From NCBI GenBank assembly GCA_027449745.1, contig DAIDKZ010000016.1, positions 1-33,619 of the forward strand: 33,619 bases of DNA, in the 5' to 3' direction. Below the pieces are notes generated by a model, which saw nothing but the letters and a program-made list of their open reading frames with translations, was not told where the DNA came from and did not search any database. The translations under genes and the position numbers were made by a program. This stretch comes from Acetobacteraceae bacterium (GTDB lineage: Bacteria > Pseudomonadota > Alphaproteobacteria > Acetobacterales > Acetobacteraceae). Below are positions 1 to 9,405 of this stretch, in pieces. Position 1 is the stretch's first letter. Every line of letters begins with the position of its first letter.

Positions 1-166
1 TCCCGGCACCTGCCGCGCGGCAGGTCTCATGCGGGCCGTCACGCGGCAAGCGACGCAGGCCGTCACGGCAGGCGCTCGGGTTGGCGCCTGCTACGCTGCT
101 ACGCCGCTTCGCAGCCGCCAACCCGAAGGTGCACCAGTGAGGCTGCGCCGCACCGGTGGAGCAAGC
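1..166. other. Leader upstream of the sensor kinase; no convincing gene
   Basis: No recognisable protein is encoded here. The stretch is full of short repeats. The 10-mer GGCCGTCACG occurs at 34-43 and 58-67, and the 8-mer CTGCTACG is duplicated in tandem at 88-103. Two mutually exclusive hairpins can form (see the repeat entry at 68-126). One frame ends in TGA at 138-140 and overlaps a GTG at 137. That could be the tail of an upstream gene, but its translation does not resemble the end of an OmpR-type regulator, so I leave it unassigned. Confidence 0.5.
68..126 (+). repeat. Two overlapping, mutually exclusive inverted repeats
   Basis: An 8-bp perfect stem pairs 68-75 (GCAGGCGC) with 84-91 (GCGCCTGC). 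An 11-bp perfect stem pairs 76-86 (TCGGGTTGGCG) with 116-126 (CGCCAACCCGA). They share bases 84-86, so only one can form at a time. The layout could be an attenuator-like switch, a terminator of an upstream gene, or a chance product of GC-rich DNA. No T-run follows either stem. Confidence 0.4.
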
Positions 167-1525
167 ATGAGGCTGCGCCTCTGGCCCCGCAGCCTGGCGG
201 TGCGGACCGCCATCATCCTGTTCACCGGCCTGGTGCTGGCCCAGACCGTCGGGCTCGGCATCGAGACGATCGGCCGCGCCGGGCTGCAGCGGCTCGAACA
301 GGGGCGGCATCTCGCGCTGCGGGTGATGGAGCTCTACATCACTGTGGCCAAGACGCCGCCGGCCCAGCGCGCCATGGCGCTGCGCGAGCTGCGCCTGCCG
401 GCGGGCCTCACCGCCCAGCTCGACAGCGCGCCGCCGGCGCGGCTGCTGGTGAGCCCGTTGCCGGTGCAGCAGCTCGTCCGGCTCAACATGGCCCTCGTGC
501 CGCTGCCGCCGTCGCTGCGCCCGGCGGAGGTCGTGCTGCTCGGCAGCCCGGCGCAGGAGCAGATGATGATCGGCCTGCGTCTGGTCGATGATCCCGCTCT
601 CACCGAGCCGCAATGGCTCAACGTCACCGCTGCGCTGCCGGCGCCGCGCCCCTGGCAGGAGCCGGACCTGCTCGCCGCCTTCCTGCTGATGACCGCGGTG
701 GCGGCGGCGCTGACCGGCTGGGCCGTGGTGCGGCTGAGCGCCCCGGTGGCAACGCTCGCCGCCGCCGCCGAGCAGCTGGGCGCCGACGTGAACGCCGCCC
801 CCTTGGCGGAGGTCGGGCCGAGCGACGTGACGGCAGCGGCGGCGGCCTTCAACCGCATGGCGGCACGGCTGCGCCGGTTCGTGCAGGACCGCACGCTGCT
901 GTTGGCCGCGATCGGGCATGATCTGCGCACCCCGATCACGCGGCTGCGGCTGCGCGCGGAGTTCGTCGCCGACGAGGAGCTGCGGGCCAAAATGCTGGCC
1001 GATCTCGATGATCTGGAAGCGCTGGTCACCGCGACCCTGGCCTTCGGGCGCACCGCGACCAGCCGCGAGCCGGCCGCGCCGCTGGACCTTGCCGTGCTCG
1101 CGCGCACCCTGCTCGACGAGGCCGCCGATGCGCGCCCGGAACTGGCGGAGCGGCTCGTCTATGACGGGCCCGAGCATCTGACGGTGCGGGCGCGCTCGAT
1201 GGCGCTGAAGCGCGCGCTCGGCAACCTGGTCGCCAACGCCATCGCCTATGGCGGCAGCGCGCGCATCCGGCTGCTTCCACCCGAGGCCGCGGGGGCGCCG
1301 GTGCGCATCGAGATCGAGGATGACGGGCCCGGCCTGCCGCCGGGCGAGACCGAACAGCTCTTCGACCCGTTCCGCCGCGGCGAGGAGAGCCGCTCGCGCG
1401 AGACCGGCGGCGTCGGGCTCGGCCTGACCATCGCGCGCGACATCCTGCGCGCGCATGGCGGGGAGGTGACGCTCGCCAATCGCAGCGAGGGCGGCGCGCG
1501 CGCCTCGGTGCGCCTGCCGGCATGA
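167..1525 (+). CDS. Sensor histidine kinase, EnvZ/OmpR-partner type
   Basis: This is an inner-membrane sensor kinase of about 452 residues. Two hydrophobic segments, near residues 10-30 and 170-195, bracket a periplasmic domain and are followed by a HAMP-like linker. The HisKA box GHDLRTP puts the phospho-accepting histidine at about residue 251. The ATPase domain has an N-box (GNLVANAIAYGG), DDGPGLPPG and GVGLGLTIA. I chose ATG 167 because GGTGGAG lies just upstream and the membrane anchor follows directly. A GTG at 137 in the same frame is an alternative and begins with a near-copy of the same codons. The cognate response regulator is not visible and may lie just outside the window. The stop overlaps the next start (ATGA), which suggests co-transcription with the repair genes. 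The ligand is unknown. Confidence 0.85.
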   Translation: MRLRLWPRSLAVRTAIILFTGLVLAQTVGLGIETIGRAGLQRLEQGRHLALRVMELYITVAKTPPAQRAMALRELRLPAGLTAQLDSAPPARLLVSPLPVQQLVRLNMALVPLPPSLRPAEVVLLGSPAQEQMMIGLRLVDDPALTEPQWLNVTAALPAPRPWQEPDLLAAFLLMTAVAAALTGWAVVRLSAPVATLAAAAEQLGADVNAAPLAEVGPSDVTAAAAAFNRMAARLRRFVQDRTLLLAAIGHDLRTPITRLRLRAEFVADEELRAKMLADLDDLEALVTATLAFGRTATSREPAAPLDLAVLARTLLDEAADARPELAERLVYDGPEHLTVRARSMALKRALGNLVANAIAYGGSARIRLLPPEAAGAPVRIEIEDDGPGLPPGETEQLFDPFRRGEESRSRETGGVGLGLTIARDILRAHGGEVTLANRSEGGARASVRLPA

Positions 1526-2559
1526 CCGTGCCGGCGGCCGAAACCTGGCTCCAGGTCCGCCCGCAGGGGCTCTATTGCGTGCCGGGCGATTTCTTCATCG
1601 ACCCGCTGCGCGCCGTGCCGCGCCCCGTGATCACCCACGCTCACGCCGATCACGCCCGCCCCGGCCACGGCGCGGTGCTGGCCAGCGCCGAGACGCTGGC
1701 GCTGATGCGCGCGCGGCTCGGCGCCGGCGCGGCGGGGGCGAGCCAGCAGCCGGCAGGGCTGGGCGAGGCGCTGACGCTGGGCGAGGTTCGCCTCTGGCTC
1801 GCCCCGGCCGGGCATGTGCTCGGCTCGGCGCAGGTGGCGATGGAGTATCGCGGCCGGCGCGTCGTCGTCAGCGGCGACTACAAGCGCGCCGCCGACCCGA
1901 CCTGCGCCGGTTTCGAGCCGGTGCGCTGCGATGTGTTCGTCACCGAGGCGACCTTCGCCCTGCCGGTCTTCCGCCATCCGCCGGCTGGCCGCGAGATCGC
2001 CAAGCTGCTCGCCAGCTTGGCGCTGTTCCCCGAGCGCAGCCACCTGATCGGCTGCTACGCGCTCGGCAAGTGCCAGCGCGTCATCGCGCTGCTCCGCCAG
2101 GCGGGCTGGCAGCGGCCGATCTATCTGCACGGGGCGCTGATGCCGCTCTGCCGCCTCTACGAGGCGTTCGGCGTGCCGCTCGGCGACCTGCGGCCGCTCG
2201 CCGGCGCCACCAGGGCCGATCTGGCCGGCGCGATCGTGCTCGCCCCGCCCTCCGCCCAGACGGATCGCGGGACCGGCCGGCTCACCGACCCGGTGACGGC
2301 GCTGACATCGGGCTGGATGCAGGTCCGTGCCCGAGCCCGTGCCCGTGGCGTCGAACTGCCGCTGGTGATTTCCGACCACGCCGACTGGGATGCGCTGAAT
2401 GCCACCATCGACGAGACCGGCGCCGCCGAGGTCTGGGTCACGCACGGGGCCGAGGCGGCGCTGATCCACGCCGCGACGCGCCGCGGCGTGCGGGCGCGGG
2501 CGCTGCGGCTGGTCGGCTACGGCGAGGAGGCGGGCGAGGACGGCGGCGGGAGGCAATGA
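1522..2559 (+). CDS. Ligase-associated DNA exonuclease, metallo-beta-lactamase fold
   Basis: The 345-residue protein belongs to the MBL-fold nuclease group (beta-CASP-like) found beside bacterial ATP-dependent DNA ligases. The metal-binding signature THAHADH puts ligands at H39, H41, D43 and H44. Further fold landmarks are GHVLGSAQ, SGDYKR and the late SDHADWD segment. In other bacteria this gene sits with the ligase, an Lhr-like helicase and the PdeM phosphoesterase, a set linked to DNA damage responses. Here it overlaps the kinase upstream and the ligase downstream, each by four bases, so exonuclease and ligase are probably translationally coupled. The cytoplasmic nuclease role is inferred from the family. 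Confidence 0.88.
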   Translation: MTVPAAETWLQVRPQGLYCVPGDFFIDPLRAVPRPVITHAHADHARPGHGAVLASAETLALMRARLGAGAAGASQQPAGLGEALTLGEVRLWLAPAGHVLGSAQVAMEYRGRRVVVSGDYKRAADPTCAGFEPVRCDVFVTEATFALPVFRHPPAGREIAKLLASLALFPERSHLIGCYALGKCQRVIALLRQAGWQRPIYLHGALMPLCRLYEAFGVPLGDLRPLAGATRADLAGAIVLAPPSAQTDRGTGRLTDPVTALTSGWMQVRARARARGVELPLVISDHADWDALNATIDETGAAEVWVTHGAEAALIHAATRRGVRARALRLVGYGEEAGEDGGGRQ

Positions 2560-4142
2560 GACCCTTCGCCGCCCTGCTCGAACGGCTCGCTTTCACCCAC
2601 GCCCGCGGCGCCAAGCTCGCTCTGCTGCAGCGCTATTTCGCCGCCACGCCGGATCCGGACCGCGGCTTCGGCCTCGCCGCGCTCACCGGCGGGCTGCGCC
2701 TGGCGACGGCCAGGCCGGCCCAGATCCGCGCCCTCATCGCCGCGCGCACCGATCCCGAACTGTTCGCGTTCTCCTACGACCACGTCGGGGATCTGGCCGA
2801 GACGGTGGCGCTGATGTGGCCGGGCGGCAGCCCCGGCGGCGAGCCACCCGGCCTGGCCGAGGTGATCGGCGAGCTGGAGCGCGCCCCGCGCTCAGAGGTG
2901 CCGGCCCGGCTCGCCGCCTGGCTCGACCGCTGCGATGCCTCCGAGCGGCTGGCACTGCTCAAGCTCATCACCGGCGGGCTACGGGTCGGCGTCTCGGCGC
3001 GGCTGGCCAAGGTCGCGCTGGCCGGCCTCGGCGACGGGCGTGTCAGCGTCGAGGAGATCGAGGAGGTCTGGCACGCGCTGGCGCCGCCCTATGGCGCCCT
3101 GTTCGCCTGGCTGGAAGGGCGCGGGGAACGGCCCGATCCGGCCGGGGCACCGAGCTTCCGCCCCCCGATGCTGGCCCATCCGCTGGAGGCCGAGGATTTC
3201 GCCCGGCTCGACCTCGCCGATTATCGCGCCGAGTGGAAATGGGACGGCGTACGCGTCCAGCTCGCCGCCGGGCCGCGCGGGCGGGCGCTGTTCTCGCGCG
3301 GCGCGGAGGATATTTCCGCCGCCTTCCCCGACATCGTGGCCGCGATGGCATTCGCCGCCGTGCTCGATGGTGAGTTGTTGGTGGTGCGCGAGGGCGCGGT
3401 GGCGCCGTTCGCCGATCTCCAGCAGCGCCTCAACCGCAAGGCACCGTCGGCCCGCCTGCTCGCCAGCCATCCGGCCTGCGTGCACCTCTACGACATGCTG
3501 TTCGAGGGCGAGGAGGATCTGCGCGCGCTGCCCTTCGATGCGCGCCGGGCGCGGCTGGAAGCCTGGTTCGCCCGCGCCCGGCCGGCGCGGATGGCGCTTT
3601 CGCCGCTGGTGCCGGTCTCCGGCCGCGCGGCCCTGGCGGCATTGCGCGATGGCGCCCGTGAGGCCGGCATCGAGGGGCTGATGCTGAAGCGCGCCGACAG
3701 CCCCTATCTCGCCGGACGGCCCAAGGGGCTGTGGTGGAAATGGAAGCGCGCGCCGCTCAGCATCGACGCCGTGATGCTCTATGCCCAGCACGGCCACGGA
3801 AGGCGAGGCGGCCTCTATTCCGACTACACGTTCGGCCTCTGGCGCGATGATGGCGTGCTAGTGCCCGTGGGCAAGGCCTATTCCGGCTTCACCGACGCCG
3901 AGCTGACCTTTCTCGACCGCTGGATCCGCGCCCACACCGTCGCCCGCTTCGGCCCCGTCCGCGAGGTCGAGAAGGCGCTGGTGCTGGAGGTCGCGTTCGA
4001 TGCGGTGCAACGCTCGTCCCGGCATAAATCCGGCGTGGCGCTGCGCTTCCCCCGCATCAGCCGCATCCGCACCGACAAGCCGGCGGCGGAAGCCGATCGG
4101 CTCGCCACGCTGCTCCGCCTGATCGGGCCTGGAGACGATTGA
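2556..4142 (+). CDS. ATP-dependent DNA ligase, exonuclease-associated type
   Basis: This is a 528-residue nick-sealing ligase that forms an enzyme-AMP intermediate. The nucleotidyltransferase motif I is EWKWDGVR, with the adenylated lysine at about residue 228. Later motifs are visible as LDGELLV, EGLMLKR and WWKWKR, followed by an OB-fold C-terminus (VLVPVGKAYSG, LVLEVAFD). The N-terminal 200 residues form the DNA-binding domain of this class. ATG 2556 is chosen because it overlaps the exonuclease stop and the conserved N-terminus starts there. The same frame is open further upstream, but only antisense to or over the exonuclease gene. The helicase and PdeM partners do not follow; an unrelated aldolase does. 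Confidence 0.9.
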   Translation: MRPFAALLERLAFTHARGAKLALLQRYFAATPDPDRGFGLAALTGGLRLATARPAQIRALIAARTDPELFAFSYDHVGDLAETVALMWPGGSPGGEPPGLAEVIGELERAPRSEVPARLAAWLDRCDASERLALLKLITGGLRVGVSARLAKVALAGLGDGRVSVEEIEEVWHALAPPYGALFAWLEGRGERPDPAGAPSFRPPMLAHPLEAEDFARLDLADYRAEWKWDGVRVQLAAGPRGRALFSRGAEDISAAFPDIVAAMAFAAVLDGELLVVREGAVAPFADLQQRLNRKAPSARLLASHPACVHLYDMLFEGEEDLRALPFDARRARLEAWFARARPARMALSPLVPVSGRAALAALRDGAREAGIEGLMLKRADSPYLAGRPKGLWWKWKRAPLSIDAVMLYAQHGHGRRGGLYSDYTFGLWRDDGVLVPVGKAYSGFTDAELTFLDRWIRAHTVARFGPVREVEKALVLEVAFDAVQRSSRHKSGVALRFPRISRIRTDKPAAEADRLATLLRLIGPGDD

Positions 4143-4198
4143 CCGCAGCGCGCCGGCGTGATGCGCTGATGCCAAGCAGAAACGAGGGGAGCAGCGCC

Positions 4199-4981
4199 AT
4201 GACCATCATTCCGAACCATGCCTTGCGCACGCTGCGCTCCGGCGGATTGGCGCTCGGCCTCGGCGTGCACCATCTGCGCACCGCCGCGACCGCCATGCTG
4301 GCCGCGGCCGGGGACTTCGACTGGCTGTTCATCGACACCGAGCACGGCGCCTTCTCGGTGCACGAGGCGACGCAGCTCTGCCTGGCGGCGTTGCCGACGC
4401 GGGTGAGCCCGATCGTGCGCATCTGCCACGACGCGCTGGATGAGGGCACGCGGGCGCTGGACAACGGCGCCATGGGCATCGTCGTGCCGCACGTCGATAC
4501 CGCGGCGCAGGCGCGGCGCATCGCCGAGGCTTTCCGCTTTCCGCCGCTCGGCCATCGGTCCTGGGGCGGACCGCCCGCGATCTACGGGTTTTCTCCCCCG
4601 GACGCGGCGATCGCCCAGGCCGAGATCAACCGCGAGATCATGACCATCGCCATGATCGAGACGCCGCTCGCGGTGGAGAACGCGGACGCCATCGCCGCCG
4701 TCGAAGGGATCGACGTGCTGATGTTCGGCACCTCCGACCTCACCGCCGAAATGGGCATTCCGGGTCAGATCGGCCATGAGCGGGTGCAGGCCGCCTATGC
4801 CGGCGTCGGCGAAGCCTGCCGCCGGCACGGCAAGTTCCTCGGCATGGGCGGCGTCTATGACCGCGAATGGGCGGGACGCTACCTCAAGATGGGCGTCCGC
4901 TTCGCCCTCGGCGCCGGCGATCACGGGCTGATCCTGGCCGGCGCGAAGGAGCGCTCCGCCTTCCTGCGCGCGCTGCTCTAG
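4199..4981 (+). CDS. HpcH/HpaI-family aldolase (class II pyruvate-aldolase fold)
   Basis: The 260-residue protein matches the HpcH/HpaI aldolase/citrate-lyase family, metal-dependent enzymes that cleave 2-keto-hydroxy acids to pyruvate plus an aldehyde. Family landmarks are FIDTEHG at about 45-51, GIVVPHV, SWGGPP, MIETPLAVEN (with the metal-binding Glu) and GTSDLTAEMG (with the metal-binding Asp). The length is normal for the family (about 250-265). ATG 4199 follows a clear GAGGGGAG ribosome site. A TTG at 4139 in the same frame would add an unrelated N-terminus and is rejected. The stop codon TAG is the TAG of the first CTAG of the palindromic element that starts at 4978. The physiological substrate cannot be read from sequence. 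Confidence 0.85.
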   Translation: MTIIPNHALRTLRSGGLALGLGVHHLRTAATAMLAAAGDFDWLFIDTEHGAFSVHEATQLCLAALPTRVSPIVRICHDALDEGTRALDNGAMGIVVPHVDTAAQARRIAEAFRFPPLGHRSWGGPPAIYGFSPPDAAIAQAEINREIMTIAMIETPLAVENADAIAAVEGIDVLMFGTSDLTAEMGIPGQIGHERVQAAYAGVGEACRRHGKFLGMGGVYDREWAGRYLKMGVRFALGAGDHGLILAGAKERSAFLRALL

Positions 4982-5106
4982 AGCACGGTCCGATCGGAAG
5001 GAATCATCCGATCGGACGGTCGTGCTCTAGAAACCATATGATTAGAGCAACTTTGCCCGATCAGACTGACCGCGAAGCGGTTCAGTCTGATCGGACGTTG
5101 CTCTAG
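4978..5106 (+). repeat. Composite palindromic element, copy 1 (hairpins A and B)
   Basis: Two long hairpins lie in tandem. Hairpin A (4978-5030) has arms starting CTAGAGCACG and ending CGTGCTCTAG, an eight-base loop containing GGAATC, and a 3-base asymmetry in the right arm. A spacer (AAACCATATGA) follows. Hairpin B (5042-5106) starts TTAGAGCAAC, ends GTTGCTCTAG, has a GAA loop and a T-rich bulge in the left arm. A second copy lies inverted at 32570-32699. The element separates the aldolase from ispF and may terminate both. It resembles intergenic mosaic elements of other bacteria (BIME/RIME class), but I cannot assign it to a named family. Confidence 0.9.
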
Positions 5107-5112
5107 GCTCGC

Positions 5113-5619
5113 TCAATCGGGCAGCAGCAGCATCACCGCGGCCTGCGCGGCGATGCCTTCGCCGCGGCCGGTGAAGCCGAGGCGCTCGGTGGTCGTCGCC
5201 TTCACCGAGATCCGCGTCTCGGCGACGCCGAGCAGAGCGGCGAGGCGGGCCATCATCGCCGGCGCGTGCGGGGTGATTTTCGGCCGTTCGCAGATCAGCG
5301 TGACGTCGGCGTTGACCAGCCGCCCCCCGCGCGCGGCGATGCGCGCAGCGGCGTGGGTGAGGAAGCGGGCGCTGTCGGCATCGCGCCAGGCCGCCTCGGA
5401 GGGCGGGAAATGCCGGCCGATGTCGCCTTCGGCCAACGCCCCGTAAATTGCGTCGCACAGCGCGTGGATGCCGACATCGGCGTCGGAATGGCCGGCGAGC
5501 CCGAGCGGATGCGGCACGCGCACCCCGCACAGGATCAGCGGCCGGTCGGGGGCAAAGCGATGCACGTCGAAGCCCATGCCGACTCGTGGCGCAAACTCCC
5601 TCGATTCTGCCTCGCTCAC
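5113..5619 (-). CDS. ispF: 2-C-methyl-D-erythritol 2,4-cyclodiphosphate synthase
   Basis: IspF makes methylerythritol cyclodiphosphate in the non-mevalonate isoprenoid pathway. The 168-residue product carries [11 protein letters not shown] with the metal ligands D18 and H20, then [12 protein letters not shown] with H52, GDIGRHFP, and the C-terminal [17 protein letters not shown] chose GTG 5619 because GGGAGAG lies six bases upstream and it keeps the conserved RVG strand. An ATG at 5577 would cut that strand. The gene stands alone. IspD, often fused to IspF in alphaproteobacteria, is not in the window. It is divergent from dusB and runs toward the palindromic element, which ends seven bases past its stop. 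Confidence 0.93.
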   Translation of the reverse strand: MSEAESREFAPRVGMGFDVHRFAPDRPLILCGVRVPHPLGLAGHSDADVGIHALCDAIYGALAEGDIGRHFPPSEAAWRDADSARFLTHAAARIAARGGRLVNADVTLICERPKITPHAPAMMARLAALLGVAETRISVKATTTERLGFTGRGEGIAAQAAVMLLLPD

Positions 5620-5640
5620 GCAACTCTCCCGGATTCCTGC

Positions 5641-5700
5641 TGCACGAGGTGCAGGGTTGCGGCCGGGTGATTGCGCGTCAATGGGGTTTGCCGCTACCTT
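5641..5700. promoter_or_regulatory. Divergent ispF/dusB control region with a small dyad
   Basis: TTGCGCGTCAA (5671-5681) can serve as a -35 in both directions. For dusB, TTGCGC is followed 18 bp later by TACCTT at 5695-5700. For ispF, TTGACG is followed 17 bp later by AACCCT, a weak -10. A perfect dyad TGCAC-GAG-GTGCA (5641-5653) covers the predicted ispF -10/start region and could be an operator. The dusB ATG at 5710 would be nearly leaderless, and no ribosome site precedes it. All of this is motif reading only. Confidence 0.3.
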
Positions 5701-5709
5701 GCACAAATC

Positions 5710-6807
5710 ATGAGCAGCACCGTCTCCTTCGCGCCGGACATCCCGGATGCCCCGGGCGCATCCGAGGCCCGGCCGATGCCCGGACTGCGGCCGATCGATC
5801 TCGGCGGCCCCGTGCTGGCGGTGCCGGTGATCCTGGCCCCGATGTCCGGCGTCACGGACCTGCCGTTCCGCCGCCTCGCCGCCCGACTCGGGGCCGGCAT
5901 GGTGGTCTCGGAAATGATCGCCTCCTGGGCGATGGTGCGGCAGAACCGCACCACCCTGCGCATGGCCGAACTCGATGACGGCGTCTCGGCCGGCCCGCGG
6001 GCGCTGCAGCTCGCCGGCTGCGACCCGGCGGCGATGGCCGAGGCGGCGCGGCTGGCCGTCGATCGCGGCGCCGAGGTGATCGACATCAATTTCGGCTGCC
6101 CGGTGAAGAAGGTCGCGGTCGGCCAGATGGCCGGCTCGGCGCTGATGCGCGACGAGGCGCTCGCCGGCCGGCTGCTCGAGGCCACGGTCCGCGCCGTTCC
6201 GGTGCCGGTGACGCTGAAGATGCGCATGGGCTGGGACCATGCCAGCCTCAACGCGCCGGCGCTGGCGCGCATCGCCGAAGCCGCCGGCATCCGCATGCTC
6301 ACCGTGCATGGCCGCACCCGCCAGCAATTCTACACCGGCCAGGCCGACTGGGGCTTCGTCGCCCGCGTCAAGGCCGCGACGCGCCTGCCGGTGATCGTCA
6401 ATGGCGACATCCTGCGCGAGGGGGACGCCGCCACCGCGCTCGCCGCCTCCGGTGCCGACGGGGTGATGATCGGCCGTGGATGCTACGGCCGCCCCTGGTT
6501 CCCCGCCCAGGTGGCCCATTTCCTGCGCACCGGAACCCGCCGTCCCGAACCGTCGCTGGCGGCGCGGAAATCCGTTCTGCTGGAGCATTACGCGGCGATG
6601 CTGAGCCATTATGGCAACGAGCCCGGACTCCGGCTCGCGCGCAAGCATCTCGCCTGGTACACGCGCGGCCTGCCCGGTTCGGCGGAGTTCCGCGCCACCG
6701 TGAACCAGCTCGACCGCCTCGCCGACGTCCACGCGCTCATCGACCGGTTCTTCGACCCCCTCATCGCCGGCGCCGCCTCGCCCGAACCGGTGGGACTGGC
6801 GGCATGA
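5710..6807 (+). CDS. dusB: tRNA-dihydrouridine synthase B (NifR3 family)
   Basis: DusB is an FMN enzyme that reduces uridine to dihydrouridine in tRNA. The TIM-barrel start [16 protein letters not shown], the catalytic-cysteine segment [11 protein letters not shown] (C130 from this start), MRMGW, the HGRTRQQFY segment and VNGDI are all present. From ATG 5710 it is 365 residues. From ATG 5776, which begins [11 protein letters not shown] like most DusB proteins and has GAGG upstream, it is 343 residues; either start is possible. In alphaproteobacteria this gene (nifR3) commonly leads the ntrBC operon. The same holds here: its stop overlaps the ntrB start (ATGA). Confidence 0.93.
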   Translation: MSSTVSFAPDIPDAPGASEARPMPGLRPIDLGGPVLAVPVILAPMSGVTDLPFRRLAARLGAGMVVSEMIASWAMVRQNRTTLRMAELDDGVSAGPRALQLAGCDPAAMAEAARLAVDRGAEVIDINFGCPVKKVAVGQMAGSALMRDEALAGRLLEATVRAVPVPVTLKMRMGWDHASLNAPALARIAEAAGIRMLTVHGRTRQQFYTGQADWGFVARVKAATRLPVIVNGDILREGDAATALAASGADGVMIGRGCYGRPWFPAQVAHFLRTGTRRPEPSLAARKSVLLEHYAAMLSHYGNEPGLRLARKHLAWYTRGLPGSAEFRATVNQLDRLADVHALIDRFFDPLIAGAASPEPVGLAA

Positions 6808-7937
6808 AGGCGAAGCCGTTCAGCCTCGGGCGGGCCAGCGCGCTGCAGCCCGACGCGGCCGCCGTGCTCAGCGGGTTGCCGGTCGCGGTGGCCGTGCTCG
6901 ACGCGGAGAACCGCTTCCGTTCGGTCAATCCCGCCGCCGAGCAGTTCCTGGGCCTCTCCGCCGTCCAGCTCGACGGCAAGCCGCTGGCCGAGCTGATCGC
7001 GGCGGACCATCCGATCTTCCTGCTCATCGAGCAGGTCCGCCGCACCGAGTTGTCCGTCGCCGACTACGACATGGACCTCGAAGGCCCGCGCTTTTCCAAG
7101 CACGGGATCACCGTCCAGGGGACACGGCTCGCGGAACTGCCGGACGCGGTCGTGCTAGTGCTGCAGGACGCCTCCACCGCCCGCAGCCTGGACCGCCAGC
7201 TCAGCTTCCGCGGCGCCGCGCGCAGCGTCTCGGGCATGGCGGCGATCCTTGCCCACGAGGTGAAGAACCCGCTCTCCGGCATCCGCGGCGCCGCCCAGCT
7301 ACTGGAGGCCAGCGTCGGCGCCGCCGACCGCGACCTCGCCGTGCTGATCCGTGACGAGGCCGACCGCATCCGCGCCCTCGTCGACCGCATGGAGATGTTC
7401 GGCGAGAAGCCGATCGCACGCGAGGCGGTGAACATCCACCGCGTGCTCGAGCATGTCCGCCGTCTGGCCCAGACCGGGTTCGCCGCCGCGGTCCGCTTCC
7501 AGGAGCTTTACGACCCCTCGCTGCCGGCGGTCTGGGGTAACCGTGACCAGCTCGTGCAGGTGCTGCTCAATCTTGTGAAGAATGCCACCGAAGCGATTGT
7601 CGATGCGAATGTCGAGGCCGGCGAGATCACCCTGATGAGCGGCTACCAGCACGGCGTGCGCGTGGCACTCCCCGGTTCGGGGCGGGCGCAGCAGCTGCCG
7701 ATCCTGGTCGTCGTGCGCGACAATGGTCCGGGCATCCGCGAGGACATCCGGCGCGATCTGTTCGAGCCGTTCGTCACCTCGCGCGCCTCCGGCAGCGGGC
7801 TGGGCCTGGCGCTGGTGGCCAAGATCGTCGGCGATCACGGCGGGCTGATCGAGGTCGAAAGCCGTCCGGGCCGGACCGAGTTCCGGCTGCATCTGCCGAT
7901 GATCCCGGAAGGGATCCGTCCGCCCGACAACGAGTGA
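6804..7937 (+). CDS. ntrB: Nitrogen regulation sensor kinase NtrB
   Basis: This is a soluble histidine kinase/phosphatase of 377 residues that controls NtrC in response to PII signalling. A PAS domain (about residues 20-130) contains [16 protein letters not shown]. The H-box is [16 protein letters not shown] with the phospho-histidine at H151. The ATPase domain shows [25 protein letters not shown] and SGSGLGLAL. No membrane segment is seen, as expected. The start overlaps the dusB stop and the ntrC start follows within a few bases, so dusB, ntrB and ntrC form one transcription unit. Confidence 0.93.
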   Translation: MKAKPFSLGRASALQPDAAAVLSGLPVAVAVLDAENRFRSVNPAAEQFLGLSAVQLDGKPLAELIAADHPIFLLIEQVRRTELSVADYDMDLEGPRFSKHGITVQGTRLAELPDAVVLVLQDASTARSLDRQLSFRGAARSVSGMAAILAHEVKNPLSGIRGAAQLLEASVGAADRDLAVLIRDEADRIRALVDRMEMFGEKPIAREAVNIHRVLEHVRRLAQTGFAAAVRFQELYDPSLPAVWGNRDQLVQVLLNLVKNATEAIVDANVEAGEITLMSGYQHGVRVALPGSGRAQQLPILVVVRDNGPGIREDIRRDLFEPFVTSRASGSGLGLALVAKIVGDHGGLIEVESRPGRTEFRLHLPMIPEGIRPPDNE

Positions 7938-7948
7938 GCGAGAGGCCG

Positions 7949-9394
<1,446 letters not shown>

Positions 9395-9405
9395 CGGCCG
9401 GGCCC

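Noticed and set aside
5620-6732. Extension of ispF upstream into a fusion protein (IspD-IspF style)
   Set aside because: The open frame continues, but it lies antisense to dusB and shows no IspD motifs. The ribosome site at 5619 supports a free IspF.
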